Positions 34,901 through 47,200 are shown, counted from the first letter of the stretch. The stretch is DNA of 64,000 nucleotides from Tethya wilhelma (GCA_964030475.1 CAXIPT010000001.1:20385005-20449004), one strand, 5' to 3'. Numbers and translations: made by a program. Notes: a model not told the origin generated them from the sequence alone.

Positions 34901-37418
34901 CTAAGCCACAGTTTGATTTACAACCCAGAGTGTATTTTAACACTACTATATGCGTGCGTACTCTTGCTACAGCTAGCCAAACTAGCCAGCCAGCTCTAGC
35001 TCCTCAAAGTGCACGCAGCTCACCTCATCTTGTTTCTTTGCAAGTGTATCGTTCAGAGAGTGCAGCTCGTGTTTCACTCTCTCCATCTCCACCTCTCTCT
35101 CTCCCAGCAGCTTCTCCTGCTGAGTGGTCACCATGTTCTTCAACTTCAACTGTAAGAAAAAACACACACACAGTCATACCTATATAGCTGGCATAGGGAT
35201 TTAAAATACAATCTAAGCCCCTAGAATACATGACAATCATTGAAAAAAAAAACTTGAGATCTAGTCTTTGAAATTCTAGTTGAATGATGTTACCACTGAG
35301 TGAGCTACTAGAACTTATAGGTATTGGAGCAGAGAATAGGGCTAGGAGTAGGGGTATACATGCATGAATATACATCTCTGTGTGGAATCTTGGCATTGTA
35401 CAATGCACTGACTTTATTTATACTCAATCTGTAAGTCACTTACAGAGTTATTAATGATATACGGTATATATACCTTGGATTTGATACTACGTATCTCTGA
35501 TTGCAACTTCTGTATGATTTCATTCCCCTATAAGATTGAGAGTGTTCGATCATGTCACATGAGAGAGCACACATCACATCCAGTACAGTGTATAGGTGGC
35601 CAGGATGTATGCCACATTTGTACCCAGTGTGTGTGTGCTGTAGAGGTTCACTTACTTTCATCACTTCTTGCGAAGCAGACTTGAATGCCACGTCCAATTT
35701 CGTCACCTGACGTTGTTTTTGCTCCAATGCTAGCTCACAGCTTCGCTTCTGCTCCCCAGATGCCTCCAATAGCTCCGTTGTGCGACTGATCACCTGAGCA
35801 TTAGGTAACAGTCACATGAAAACCAATGACAACAAGTGTAAGGTTATGATCAATTCCTCACAGCCAGCCAAGCCTTCCAGATGTAAAACTTTTACACGCA
35901 TATATTGTAGATCGGGAAATTTTTGTTTGTTTATATTTCACCTCTTCGACCGATTTGGTATAGATCACCATAATTATGCTATAAATTTTTGCCACTCACA
36001 TGCGTGGCAAAAAATTTTTAACAAACAGCAAAAATTTTCCAATCTATGGTATGCACATAACTATATTAAGGCTTTGTTTATACGAACTTTCAGTGCTCAG
36101 AAATTTCCAATCTTGTAAATTACCTACAAACTACCGTATAGCTCCAAATTTTCGTGGTTCAAAAAGTTTGTGAAAAGTCTGTCTTTGCCGTTTTGAGCTA
36201 ATTTTCGTGAATCACGATCTCTGAAATTATATTGCCGATGTACAATTTACGTGGAGAAAATTTTCGTGATATACGGTCAAATCACGAAATTCACGAAAAT
36301 ATTGTACCACGAAAATTTGGAGATATACGGTATATAAATAACTATTCTTACTATTTCTGCAGTTCCCCCTCTTTTACTCTTAAGACCTAGCAAGCTAACA
36401 GAAATGGAGATTCATGAAGAAGGCCCGCCATCTCTCTTACCTGTTCCTTATCCTGTAGCTCTTGTTCCAAGACAGCTACTCTTGTTCTCAGCTGGGAGAT
36501 GGTCTTCTCCTGTTCGTGGCTGCCGGCATCGAGACTGGAGTTGTCTCGACGAAGCTTGTGAAGTTCTTCACGTAGCGAGTTACACTCCTTGGGTTGCATG
36601 AGTGTAAGACACAACATATAATGTGAAGTCACCATAAGTGAGACAATAAGCTCTAGATATATTGTCAAGAGTGTATTAGGACTCCTGTTACTGTACAGCT
36701 AAAATTTCAAGGAGTATAAATTTCATGGTTTTCACAAAAAAATATACCCTCAAAAATTCATGTATGTATGTATGAGGTGGGGCTGCTCAATCCTCGAATC
36801 ATGTAAAATTACAAAAAGCTTGGCTATCGCCTTTCTGTGATAAATCTGCTCCTGTATTTCTAGCTACATATGGTATGGAGTACATAATTATAGAGGAGAA
36901 AGGTGAAGTTTAATTTGCGTACCTCTTCTGTGGTCTTCAGTTTGTTCTTAAGTTCTCTGATGGCTGCTTCAGAACGGTACTTGTGATCAGTGAGCTCCTT
37001 ATTGCTCACATCCAACTCATGGAGCCGATGCTCAACACTCTCCAACTGAATGGATCCAAGAGAGAAACTAATGTGTTTGGTGTGAACATTCAAAACCACT
37101 AATGAGTGGTAAGAAGCCAATATATACATGTTACTTGTTTACACAGTCCTCTCATTATCATAGCAGCTAGTGTATATATACCGTAAATCGCGAAATTTCC
37201 GTGTTGAAAAATTTTCGTGTTAAATAATTTTCGTAGAATCGCCACGTTACGCAGCCCCACCCACTATTTTACAATTTTTCATGTGTTTAATTTTCGTAGT
37301 CCGCAGCGACTATGAAAATTTAGCGACTACGAAATTTTCACAATTTACGGTATACAGTGTATGTACTCATTATCCTCATACCCTCATAATCACCAAACAC
37401 ACGCACACACACGCACAT

Positions 37419-37458
<40 letters not shown>

Positions 37459-37492
37459 ACGCACACGCACACGCACACGCACACGCACACGC

Positions 37493-37542
<50 letters not shown>

Positions 37543-39712
37543 TAGCAGCATGTGTTCTTTCCATCTCTTTTCTCTCCGCCTCGAACCTGTTCTGTGCTTC
37601 TGTTTGAGCCTGCAGTGCTCTCTCCCTCTCTGCTGTGAGACTGGCCGAGTGTTCGTTGCCAAGGGAACTCACTTGAGAGCTCCACTCTGATTTGAGACGA
37701 TCCAACTCCTGGCTACGCTTGCTCAACACCTACATACAATACATCCATCATTAGAGCAGTATGACTACAATGGATACATATACACATCATGTATGTCTGC
37801 ATGTTTAGCACAGCCATCTAGCAACAAAAATTTGACGCATGACAAAAATTTTTTTGGTAATCCACACAATTTGGGAGCCAAACACAAAAAATTGGAAGTT
37901 GCATGCACACTGTATATTAGCCTCGTACCCAGGCTCTCCTTTGAGTGAAAGGTCAAAGGGGAGCCTGGGTGTATATCATGTGGAGATTTTACTATACCTA
38001 CCTCTTTACACTGTGTCAACTGAGCAGAGAGGTCGGTCTTAGTGACAGTGAAATGCTCCAATAGTCTCTCATTCTCTTCCTGAAGAAGAAAAAGTTTTAA
38101 TAACAATTAATAACTACAAAACTAGCGATATTTTATATACATTTGACTAGATATTAAAAGGGTTTACATTGAAATTCAAACAGTCTAATTTAAACAATCC
38201 CAAACCTAAAGAAAACCTTCACAATCCCTACTCAGGCATGTGCATGTTGGGATCATCGAATAAGTTATGACTCTAAAGAAGTCAAAGGCTATTTACTGTA
38301 CATCCATCCACTATCATCAGCCTATTGAGGCATGGATCTAAGGCTATTTCACATCAACTACACACCCACACACAAGATGGGTAGCCAGTTATTTTGGCGA
38401 GAATTAAATTTGGCGAAACGGAGCTCAAACTATGTTGGGCATAATGCTCTTCACCTTCAGAGTGAGCAGGCACTCTGCCATGTACTTCTTAAGGTAAGTG
38501 TCGCTGGCAGGGACAAACTTGAGAGAGAGGTGGTTGAGATGACGGAATGGATTCGTCTCGACGACACTCAGTAGGGAGGAGGTCTTCCCGATGGAGAACT
38601 GGAGGAGAAACCTGCGGGCATGGGATGGTTTGAGATCAGTAAAAGGTAAGAAAAAGATGCTCTACTCTCCCTTCAGAAGAGGTACGACGGCGGTGTGTCA
38701 TGGTGAGCTGGCATTTTTATCGCACGTGATACTCAAGCTCCTAGTGTCACGTGTAAATTGTATGGGCAAATTAAGTATTGAATAGATCACATGCACTAAA
38801 AATGCCAGCTCAGCATGACACATGGCTGTTATACCTCCTCTAAAGGGACCAAGATCTACAGACAGGGAGCATTTCAGGACGTCATATAAGCATATAGAAA
38901 TCTTACAGAAGAAGGGGAAAGGGGTGGTTAAATTAAGTCAGTACGTTCAAAGGCAAGACCTTTATAGTCTCAAGCCTCCTTCTTTTTATCCACGAGTGTA
39001 GGTACAATATTGTGTTTGTGGGGCTATAGCTAGTTGAAGTGCTAGTCAAAACTGAGTCTAAGTTTGCCAACGTGATGACATTCATTGAAGACAATGTTTG
39101 CATCCCAAGCAAAAGTGATGGGTGCAACCAAAAGAAGTGTTGCTATGATACAAAATACAAACAAAAAGTCATATATAACAATACATATGTACTAGCATAC
39201 ACATACACACCCCTCTTATGAACAATGCATGCAAGTTTCAAACCGGTATAGCTCGTTTCACAAACCAGTTTGACTACACTGTAACCTTACTTCGGGTTCT
39301 CCTTGCTCACTTCTTCCAAACACAACTCCAAGAGATCAATGAACTTCTGAGGAAAGGCATTGAAATCAACCAACAGACCTTGCTGAGACTTCAGCCTGGA
39401 AATAAAAGTGGGAGGATCGGGTTTATACATAAAAATTATAACAAATAGGGTCCAGAATTACATGCACTTGACTGTCGAAGAAATCAAGTTAAAACTCAGG
39501 AGAACATAAAGAAATAAACTTTTAGAGGTACATCTAATAAGTGTAAATGTATGGTCACCATAGCAATTATGAGTTTCAAACAGCTCTACACACATGTACA
39601 GTAGGACAAAACCTACATGATACAACTCACCCTTGAAAGTCGTCTTCTCCCAGTGCTAGTGTGTAGAGGAAAAATGGATCTTCTTCTTCTGTCAAACGAA
39701 CAAGCAATTCCT

Positions 39713-39781
<69 letters not shown>

Positions 39782-40295
39782 CAACCAAGTTTGTTGATTA
39801 CTTAAAAACACACACATGTACAAGTATATAAACATACCTTTTTGTGAATTGGTGTTGTGACAACATTCAGTAGAATCGTTATACCAATTGATATATGTCT
39901 ACAAGTTTAATACATAAAATGGCTGAATCAGTAAATTATGTGCTGCTGGGTGGGTACATGTAGTCTACATACTGTTGCTATGAACGTCATTAGCATAAAT
40001 TTTAAAAAATTATATCGGTCAATTAAACATATTTAAGAAATGATTAAGGAGATGAAAGGAAGAAAACATTGTAAAGAACACACAAAAAGACACAGTAGCC
40101 TTGGCCACTCTGTGAGAGAAACTTGGGGGAAGAAGAGTAGACAGATAGTCTGATACAGTTTTTGAGAAATGTTTCAAAAGCTACCACTCCTTTGACATCT
40201 TAAAAGTGTCCCCTCTAAGGTTAACTAACTCACCTTTCATCTCTATCACTGCTCTTGATGGTCACAGGAACACATTTCTTGAACAGTTCTTCCAT
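31991..40295 (-). CDS. SASS6: SAS-6 centriole assembly protein, 16 coding exon positions
   Basis: Exons (high to low): 40295-40234, 39898-39838, 39710-39631, 39395-39291, 38611-38455, 38079-38002, 37729-37541, 37045-36923, 36587-36441, 35793-35656, 35527-35474, 35149-35024, 34712-34631 or 34096-34015, 33100-32910, 32825-32528, 32262-31991. All phases close, giving 720 aa. The head domain (1-155) has [31 protein letters not shown] and [20 protein letters not shown], the SAS-6 signatures for ninefold ring assembly. A coiled coil (about 156-475) ends in [12 protein letters not shown], and a disordered tail finishes ...[11 protein letters not shown], like the human ...AYFPGQLPNS. SAS-6 forms the centriole cartwheel hub. 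The 13th exon exists twice (see findings). The gene is head-to-head with LOXL-A. Confidence 0.93.
33716..33833. repeat. MITE, ACCGTAGATCGGGAAATTTT family
   Basis: AGATCGGGAAATTTTTGTAG at the left is mirrored by CGAAAATTTCCCGATCTACA at the right. It belongs to copy 1 of the duplicated segment. Confidence 0.75.
34015..34096 (-). other. SASS6: SASS6 alternative exon 13a (proximal copy)
   Basis: 82 nt encode a [13 protein letters not shown] coiled-coil piece followed by [15 protein letters not shown]. The acceptor CTGCAG is identical to that of 13b. The donor is GTACGT, closer to consensus than that of 13b. Confidence 0.8.
34252..34451. repeat. MITE copy in duplicated segment 2
   Basis: The ends TACCGTAGATTGGGAAATTT and AAATTTCCCGATCTACAG are inverted. 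The interior is longer than in the copy at 33716, with an inserted stretch around 34325-34370. Confidence 0.7.
34631..34712 (-). other. SASS6: SASS6 alternative exon 13b (distal copy)
   Basis: 82 nt, nearly identical to 13a, with [15 protein letters not shown] in place of [15 protein letters not shown]. The donor is GTTTGT, weaker than GTACGT. Because 82 is not a multiple of three, joining 13b to 13a would break the frame. Confidence 0.8.
34817..34915 (-). repeat. tRNA-derived SINE copy, minus orientation
   Basis: Reading the minus strand, GTGGCTTAGTGGCAAGAGTG (A box) is followed about 35 bp later by GTTCGATTCCC (B box) and AGCTGAGTCACGGAG. The cloverleaf is only partly preserved. A truncated copy at 34200-34248 belongs to the duplicated segment. 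Confidence 0.7.
35235..35325 (-). repeat. SINE copy, minus orientation
   Basis: AAAAAAAACTTGAGATCTAG is the reverse complement of the family tail. It is followed by TTGAATGATGTTACCACTGA and GTGAGCTACTAGAACT, the tRNA-like 5' half. The B box is lost. Confidence 0.55.
35905..36050. repeat. MITE, TAGATCGGGAAATTTTTG family
   Basis: TTGTAGATCGGGAAATTTTT at the left and AAAATTTTCCAATCTATGGT at the right are inverted. It lies in the SASS6 intron between exons 9 and 10. Confidence 0.65.
36132..36332. repeat. MITE, TACCGTATAGCTCCAAATTTTCG family
   Basis: The 201-bp element has terminal inverted repeats of about 30 bp (TACCGTATAGCTCCAAATTT and its mirror ending GAGATATACGGTA). A sister copy lies at 41521-41715. 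Confidence 0.85.
37179..37352. repeat. MITE, TACCGTAAATCGCGAAATTT family
   Basis: The 174-bp element starts TACCGTAAATCGCGAAATTT and ends AAATTTTCACAATTTACGGT. A solo left end occurs at 42788 (TACCGTAAATCAGAAAATTT). Confidence 0.8.
37398..37540. repeat. Compound (CA)n-(CACACG)n-(CA)n microsatellite, ~140 bp
   Basis: Alternating pyrimidine-purine sequence with a central block of about ten CACACG units flanked by pure CA. On the minus strand it begins exactly at the GT donor of SASS6 exon 7 (exon end 37541). Confidence 0.9.
39719..39777. repeat. (GA)n microsatellite acting as polypyrimidine tract
   Basis: On the minus strand this is a (TC)n run ending about 8 bp before the AG acceptor of SASS6 exon 3 (starting 39710). 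Confidence 0.85.
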
Positions 40296-40511
40296 GATGC
40301 TCTCCCAGTTGTCCGTACACAACTTTTCCCGCCAAAAATGTCAGAGTTCAAAGGTCAGCCCCTCCTCCCAACAGCTGAGCAAGATCCTGTGTATGTCTTT
40401 TGCAGAACAACAAAAGGGATATGCGGAAGGTCAGTCTATATATTGTCCTGGTCTTTGCTCACCAAGGCATCTTTTCACGTTGCCGCTGTGTAGATTTGCC
40501 AGAAGATTAGC
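40296..40511. promoter_or_regulatory. Compact head-to-head promoter region, SASS6 / LOXL-A
   Basis: Only 216 bp separate the SASS6 ATG (40295, minus) from the LOXL-A ATG (40512, plus). No TATA box is clear. Any shared regulation is inference. Confidence 0.45.
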
Positions 40512-42643
40512 ATGGCTAGCTACACTCACTGTAGTACTGTGTCACTACTGGTGCTTTTTCTATTTTGCAGCTGGCTCTTAATATCGCGAGTGGATGCACA
40601 GAATGATGGAGATGTGCGTCTAATGAATGGACCCACATCAAACGTGGGCCGCGTTGAAATCTTCTACGATGGACAATGGGGTACACTATGCGACGACAGC
40701 TGGCATCTACAAGATGCAAATGTCATTTGCAGGCAAGCAGGCTTCACAGAAGGAGCAAGCAAGGTGGTCTACCAAGCTGCTGAATTTGGACCAGGCTCCG
40801 GTCCGATATGGGTGGACCAGATAAGATGCAATGGAAATGAACAGTCTATATTAGAATGCAAGCACAATGGTTGGGGTTTGCACGATTGTCAGCACAGAGA
40901 AGACGCTGGAGTTTACTGCAAGCGTAAAGTTGCAGTAAAGCCTACTCACGGCATGCCCGTCAAACTGGTTTGTCCGGATAACATTCAAGACGGGACTTGC
41001 GTGACGTGTCCTCACAAACAGCACCCCGATCCTGAAGACTGCACTGCACAAGTTGCCGTTGAAGGAATTGTGATGGCACTCTACAATGCTGAGTGGAAAC
41101 CGATCACTAATGAAGGCTGGAACATGCAAAGTGCTCAGGTGGTGTGTGGAGAGCTTGGCTATCCTCTCGCTATGGGTACACCGACACTGGAGGAGCTTTG
41201 GAGCAATTGGAATGGGATCTACTGTAGCAGCATTGGCAGTGGAAGTGGTAATGTTTGTTCATCCGAAGAAATTTCTGAGAACGATTCATTTCGTGACAGC
41301 TTAAAGAGTGTGTGGCTGAAGGATCTTGAGTGTAGTGGCAAAGAAAGACGACTAGTGGATTGTTTTTTCTCGGAATTCGGTCCTCAGGTGAATTCTGCAT
41401 CGAATGTGGCTACTGTCCGGTGTGGATTTAAGCCACATGCCTCTTGTCCCTCGCAAAATCCACCAGAGGTAAGTGAGTGAGTGAGTGAGTGAGTGTGCTC
41501 TGTTTGTGCTTGTTTGTGGGTACTGTATGGCTCGAAATTTTCGTAGCACAATATTTTCATGAATTTCGTGATTTGAGGGTATATCACGAAAATTTAGAAA
41601 ACTGTATATCAGCAATATAATTTTAGAGATCATGATTCACGAAAATTAGTTCAAAACAGTAAAGACAGACTTTTCACCAACTTTTTGTGCCATGAAAATT
41701 TGGAGCTACACGGTATATGAAAGTTCATTTGAGAAAAAAAATATCTTGAGACCTAGCTGGGATTCAAACGCAAGTCTTTCGAATTCTTGTTGAATGCTCT
41801 TATCACAATGTACGCCTCAGAGCTTACAGCCATTGATCCCTTAGTTTTGCCTCATGTTCTTTCTGTTCAATCATGAATTTTTCCCCATTGCAAAAGTGGT
41901 GTGCCAAACCACTAAAATTTTTCAATGGTGTGAACTTGTTTGATCTTGACATTTCTTCACTAGCATCAGCTCGAAGATTCTTAAGATACATTTGCACCCA
42001 TTCGTGAGAAAATGTCTGTTCCTAATGAGTCATTAATTTTTTCAGTGTTGCCCTTATGACGAAATTCAGTTGGCATATACGTGTTTGCCAATTAAGTGAA
42101 ATTAATGCTTCGAATGGTCTAGCTAATGAATAATTTCCTGCTTTATTCAACCCAAGAACCAGTAGCTGACACTTTTGGCCCCACCTGTGTGTTTTTCACT
42201 GTACTAGGTACAAATTAATGTCTGTGAAAAACAAAGAGAAAACAGGTCACGGATTGACTTTGTAATGCTACATCAACAATGTTCGTAATAATACGTATAG
42301 GCTCAATATCTCTGCTGCATTCAGACATATGTATAAACCAAATGTGTTTGTATTTGATTATATAATATGTTGCGTAAATATTTACTGTGTCTTTGTATTG
42401 TGTTATGGTGTGTTGTTGAACTTAGCACTTAGACTAGACAGACACACCTAAAGCTCACACAAGGTGCATCGCGTATTTATGTATTGATTGTGAATGTGTC
42501 TGTATGTAATCAATGTATGAGGATGGTGTATAAATTATACTGGTGGTGTAATGAAACAATAGGTCTTTGTTGCATGTGTATAGGTGATTTATTATAGCTC
42601 AGATCATTCAATCAATGTATGAAAATAATTTGATCAGTGGATC

Positions 42644-42708
<65 letters not shown>

Positions 42709-43877
42709 NAGTTCAGCTGATGGAAAACCTTTTGATCACTATAGGTATAAGTTTAACTTTATAATTGTGGTATTAGAGCTAGTGTATACCGTAAATCAGA
42801 AAATTTCGCGGTGGGGGGGGGGAGGGGTGGATGAGTACAACCATCTTATTGTGACATGCATACGTGTTCTGGTTGAGTTCAGTGTTACCAACTAAAGAAG
42901 ATCCACAGGATCGAAATGTTTTAGGAACTAAAAACTTAACCAGTACTACAAATAAATTCATCAACAAATCAACTGTTCATACATGTGTCCATATTCGCTC
43001 ACACAATGTGCATGCATGTGCATAGACATCTCCTTCGATTTGACAGTCAAACGATGAACTACGGCATGATGGACTTTCTACCAGTGCTCCAAAGCCATGA
43101 GTGGATCTTCCACACTTGTCACAATCACTTCCACTCCTTTGAGGCCTTCATTCACTACGACCTCCTCAATATCAGCACGGGAGAGAAGGTGGCGGAAGGA
43201 CACAAGGCTAGCTTCTGTCTCGAAGATAGCTTTTGTGAAGACAGCCATCCAAGGTAAGATAAATTTTCTTCAACCATCAGTTCACAGACTCAAACAATGA
43301 GATAGTGAATTTGCAGGAGTAGATAAACTGTACAGTAATTTTGTTTAACTTTTGACTCATTTGCTAGTTATAGAGAACCAATAATACAGGCTATATATAG
43401 GACTCAAACTCTGATCATTATAGTATCTAAAGCCTCATTCCCAGATTCCCTCTTTTTTTTCCAAAAAAGCTAAGGGGATCCTGACTGGTCAATGACTGTC
43501 ACGTACATTATTATACCATCTGTACCATTCTTGACTACTCTCTTACTCCCAAACCATGCAGTTACAGCTGTAGTACCGGTATTCAAGGCATCTCAGTCAA
43601 CTGTGGTGATCTCTATGGCCGCTACCTGGACTGCCAGTGGATTGACATCACAGATGTGCCACCGGGAGTTTACATCCTCAGGCAGTCGGTGAATCCAGAC
43701 AGACTCACCATGGAGACGGATTATCGCAACAACCAAGTGGAATGCATCATCTACTACTATCCGGGATTTTATCTCTACGCACTTTCGTGCAAACTCTCAG
43801 GTATGTGCAACAGGCGTGGCTTATTCTGGACAGACATTATTATTATAGTGTTGATTTGTTCCTCTACAGATCACTAG
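40512..43877 (+). CDS. LOXL-A: lysyl oxidase-like gene, first of tandem array, incomplete as assembled
   Basis: Exon 40512-41468 encodes a signal peptide and two SRCR domains ([18 protein letters not shown]... and [20 protein letters not shown]...). Lysyl oxidase exons follow at 42712-42744 (remnant), 43026-43253, 43562-43800 and 43870-43877. The catalytic copper-binding segment is present ([16 protein letters not shown]), as are the quinone-forming Lys ([13 protein letters not shown]) and Tyr ([18 protein letters not shown]). SRCR3, SRCR4 and most of the first oxidase exon, present in the two neighbours, are missing. The remnant begins right after a (TC)n run and an N (42709), and its phase does not fit the exon at 41468. 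It is therefore either a broken gene or an assembly collapse. The intron between holds a MITE and a SINE. Family members cross-link collagen in the extracellular matrix. Confidence 0.7.
41521..41715. repeat. MITE, TACCGTATAGCTCCAAATTTTCG family
   Basis: TACTGTATGGCTCGAAATTT at the left and GAAAATTTGGAGCTACACGG at the right are inverted. The internal sequence resembles the element at 36132-36332. Confidence 0.8.
41725..41830 (-). repeat. SINE copy, minus orientation
   Basis: ATATCTTGAGACCTAGCTGG, then GATTCAAACGCAAGTCTTTC, matches the reverse complement of tail and B box. The A-box half (GAATGCTCTTATCACAATG) is decayed. Confidence 0.6.
42649..42708. repeat. (TC)n microsatellite at a broken LOXL exon
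   Basis: About 30 TC units end at an N (42709) directly joined to AGTTCAGCT of the first oxidase exon. In LOXL-C that exon also reads CTCTCAAGTTCAGCT, so exon and repeat share a CTCTC overlap at the join. Confidence 0.85.
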
Positions 43878-44127
43878 CTCATCATGGCAACCTTTTGAAC
43901 AGCTGAATATTTAATCAAATCTAGCATCAGTCATCACCATATTATCTATATACTTGTAAAAAGCAGTTGTATAGCTATGTAGCTAAAAACAGATCTACGA
44001 TAGCTGATGTGTTTTATGATTTATATTGTTGTGTTCAAGCGTTGCGTTTACTGCGCATGCTCAGTTGTACGAGCGAGAATCAAAGTAAACGAACTACAAA
44101 GAACTATTGTTTTGTGGTTGGGAAAAT

Positions 44128-44133
44128 TATAAA
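44128..44133 (+). promoter_or_regulatory. Possible TATA box of LOXL-B
   Basis: TATAAA lies 98 bp before the LOXL-B start codon. Confidence 0.35.
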
Positions 44134-44225
44134 CTCTTGAGGTCTAAAACAATCATGCACGTGTAATCGTGGGTTGATAATAAATCAACCATTACATATC
44201 AACTTACGGTTGTAGAACGTGGACA

Positions 44226-47200
44226 ATGCCCACGTGTAAGAGATCCACACTGTTGTGTGTGCTGGCTGCTCTGTGTGTCCTCACGACTTTCATTCATGCT
44301 CTTCGTGATGGTGCAACTCGTCTGGTTTGTGGAGAGTACAAACACAAGGGTACAGTTCAAGTATACTACGATGGGCAGTGGGGGACAATATGTGATTCAC
44401 GATGGGGCTCAGCAGATGCAAATGTAGTGTGTAGACAGCTTGGATACGAGAGATCACTCCGAGTCTATCGAAGATCTCACTTTTGCAGCCTGAACAATAC
44501 TGTCCCTATACACCTGGATGGTTTAAGCTGTCGTGGATCTGAACAGTCCATTCTGGAGTGCAGTCACAGTGGATGGGGAGTACATGCACGAACCTGTTCT
44601 CACAAAAAGGATGCTGGTGTCGAATGCCAGCGTAAAATACCCCAAAAGCCTTACAACATGCCCGTTAGACTGGCATGTCCAGGTAACACTCAGGATGGGA
44701 CTTGCATGACGTGTCCTCATAAACAGCACCCTGATCCTGAAGACTGCACTGCACAAGTTGCCGTTGAAGGAATTGTGATGGCACTCTACAATGGTGAATG
44801 GAAACCGATCACTACTGAAGGCTGGAACATGCACAGTGCTCATGTGGTGTGTGGAGAACTTGGTTATCCTCTCGCTTTGGGTACACCAACACTTGAGCAA
44901 TTGTGGCCAAACTGGAATGGCGAGTTTTGTAAAACGGAAGTAGTTGAGTTGGCAAGTGGATCAGGAGATAATGATTTGAACTTGATGTCTTGTTCAGCAG
45001 AGGAGATAACAGAAAACGATCAATTTCGGAACATGTTAACTGCCTTCTATTTAAAGGATATAGAGTGTAATGGTAGAGAAGGAAGACTTCTTGATTGCTA
45101 CTTCTCTGAGTTTGGACCTTTTTACACCAACTCATCGCTTGACGTAGCAACGGTCAGATGTGGATACCAATCACACCAGAAATGCAACCCGTCAGGTCAA
45201 GAAGTAAGTAGGTGTGTCATTTTTAAAGCATATGTGTACGATTCTTGTACCCATACCCAGGATCTTTTCCCTGAGCCTGAGTACGTGAAAGCAAGCATAG
45301 CTATGAGTGTCACACTTTATCATTTGGACTTGTTATTGTGACTGTATATATGTGCATTGGATACATGTAAATTCATATGTATACTATTGTACATATGCAG
45401 GTTTATCGTACAAGAGGTAGTGCAGTTCCTTGGAAAGGTCGTGTGGAGGTCAACATTGGTGGAGAGTGGGGTACTGTGTGCGATACGGGGTGGACCAATG
45501 AAGATGCTAACGTTGTCTGCAGAGCAATGGGCTATGGTACGGCAAAACATATCTTTTTCGGTGGCTTTTTTGGCAGAGGTGTTGGACCCATATTTTTGTC
45601 TGACTTGAAGTAAGTTTTCATCAAAATTAATGTTGAATATGCTCAGATGGCCCAAGGTGTTGTAAATATCAAATTTTGAATGTGTGCATGCAGATGCAAA
45701 GGTAACGAGCTAAACTTGTTACAGTGTGAAGGTGACACAGCCGAGAAATGTACTCATGGTGGTGATACTGGAGTGGAATGCAATGCCCCACTGCGATGCA
45801 AGCCTTCAACTGTTAGTATTGTTATGTAAATTGCTGGTTCAGAATTACTATTCAGATCCTTTTATTTGACATGATTCTTTTTCCAACATATGCAGGTAGG
45901 ACGCATTGTGAACATACCTCTAGGTCCATGGTATCAGTACCAATTTGTTGAAGTAAATGGACCCTTTGGTTGGGGACAGGTGTGTGCAGAGAACCTTACT
46001 TTGACAGCAGCTAGCGTCCTTTGCCGAGAGAATGAGAGAAGGTTTCTAAGGAGAATTAGTTCAGAGCATTTTAGACCTGGATTTAGTGGAGTGTTTTACA
46101 GTGGAATGATTGACTGTAAAGGAGATGAGATAGCGATAGAAGATTGCAGTGTTTCCCCCCAGCCTACTAAAACATGTCTTGAAGGATATGCTGTTGTAGA
46201 ATGTACAGACAGTAAGTTGTACATTATAGTAACTGTATGTTGTTTAAAGGTATACACCACTGTCTGACTCAATTATACTTTAATGGCAATCATTTTCCTA
46301 AGGGCTTCCCGATCTGGTACCAGACCTTGCAGAGTTTGAGTTCTCTCTTAAATTCTATCGCCCTTTTTTGATAAGGCGTCCCTTGTTTAGTCTCGAGTGT
46401 GCTCTGGAGGAAAACTGTCTCTCAAGCTCTGCCCACCAGTTTGCAGACCAATACGGTCATTTCAGGTACAATTTGTGCAATCAGTCTTACTGTTTATACA
46501 TGCACTGAAATTATCATTGTTAGGTCATCTATTCTTATTGAATTTTTTTTTTTTTTTTTTTTATGGTCTAATGATGAACCCTTGAGTATAGTGTGACATG
46601 GCATATTTGGTATCACACCATCTGATCCTCATGCATGTACTAGCTGCATGTTATTACATCAGTCATGAAGCATGCTGCATGCACTTGTTCATACATAATA
46701 TCGTACCATCTTACAAGCTCACCACAATAATAATCATATGAATGGCCATAAAGACTTAAATTCCATAGCATGACATTGTATGTATGACCAGCTTCTATTC
46801 ATTACAGGACTCTCTTGGCATTCAGCAGTCTAACCATGAACTATGGAACAGCAGATTTCTACCCAGCACTCCACCAAGACAAATGGATATTCCATGAATG
46901 TCACCGCCACCTTCACTCCTTTGAAACTTTTGTCAGCTACGATCTTTTGAATCTCACCACAGGAGAGAGGGTTGCTGAAGGACACAAAGCCAGCTTTTGT
47001 CTTGAAGACACTTCAGATCGATGTGAGAGTGGGTTCTTTCCAAGGTCAATACTTATTGCATGATCAAGATAGCTCCTTATAGTTACTGCTAAATATAACA
47101 TTCTGGCCAGCTTCTGCAATGTCCATGCATCTGAGTGTATAATAGCATTATTATACTGGGTAAATTTGGCGTGCTTAAAATTTGGCAAATTCGCATTTTA

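Noticed and set aside
37281..37690. HTHTHT or CVCVCV peptides over the 37.4-kb repeat (and at 53426-53786, 60428-60857, 7910-8200)
   Set aside because: These are translations of CA/TG microsatellites, not genes. On the minus strand only the part up to 37541 is SASS6 coding.
46542..46562. PolyT run as an inverted retroposon tail
   Set aside because: No matching inserted gene or target duplication is visible; it is probably simple intronic sequence.
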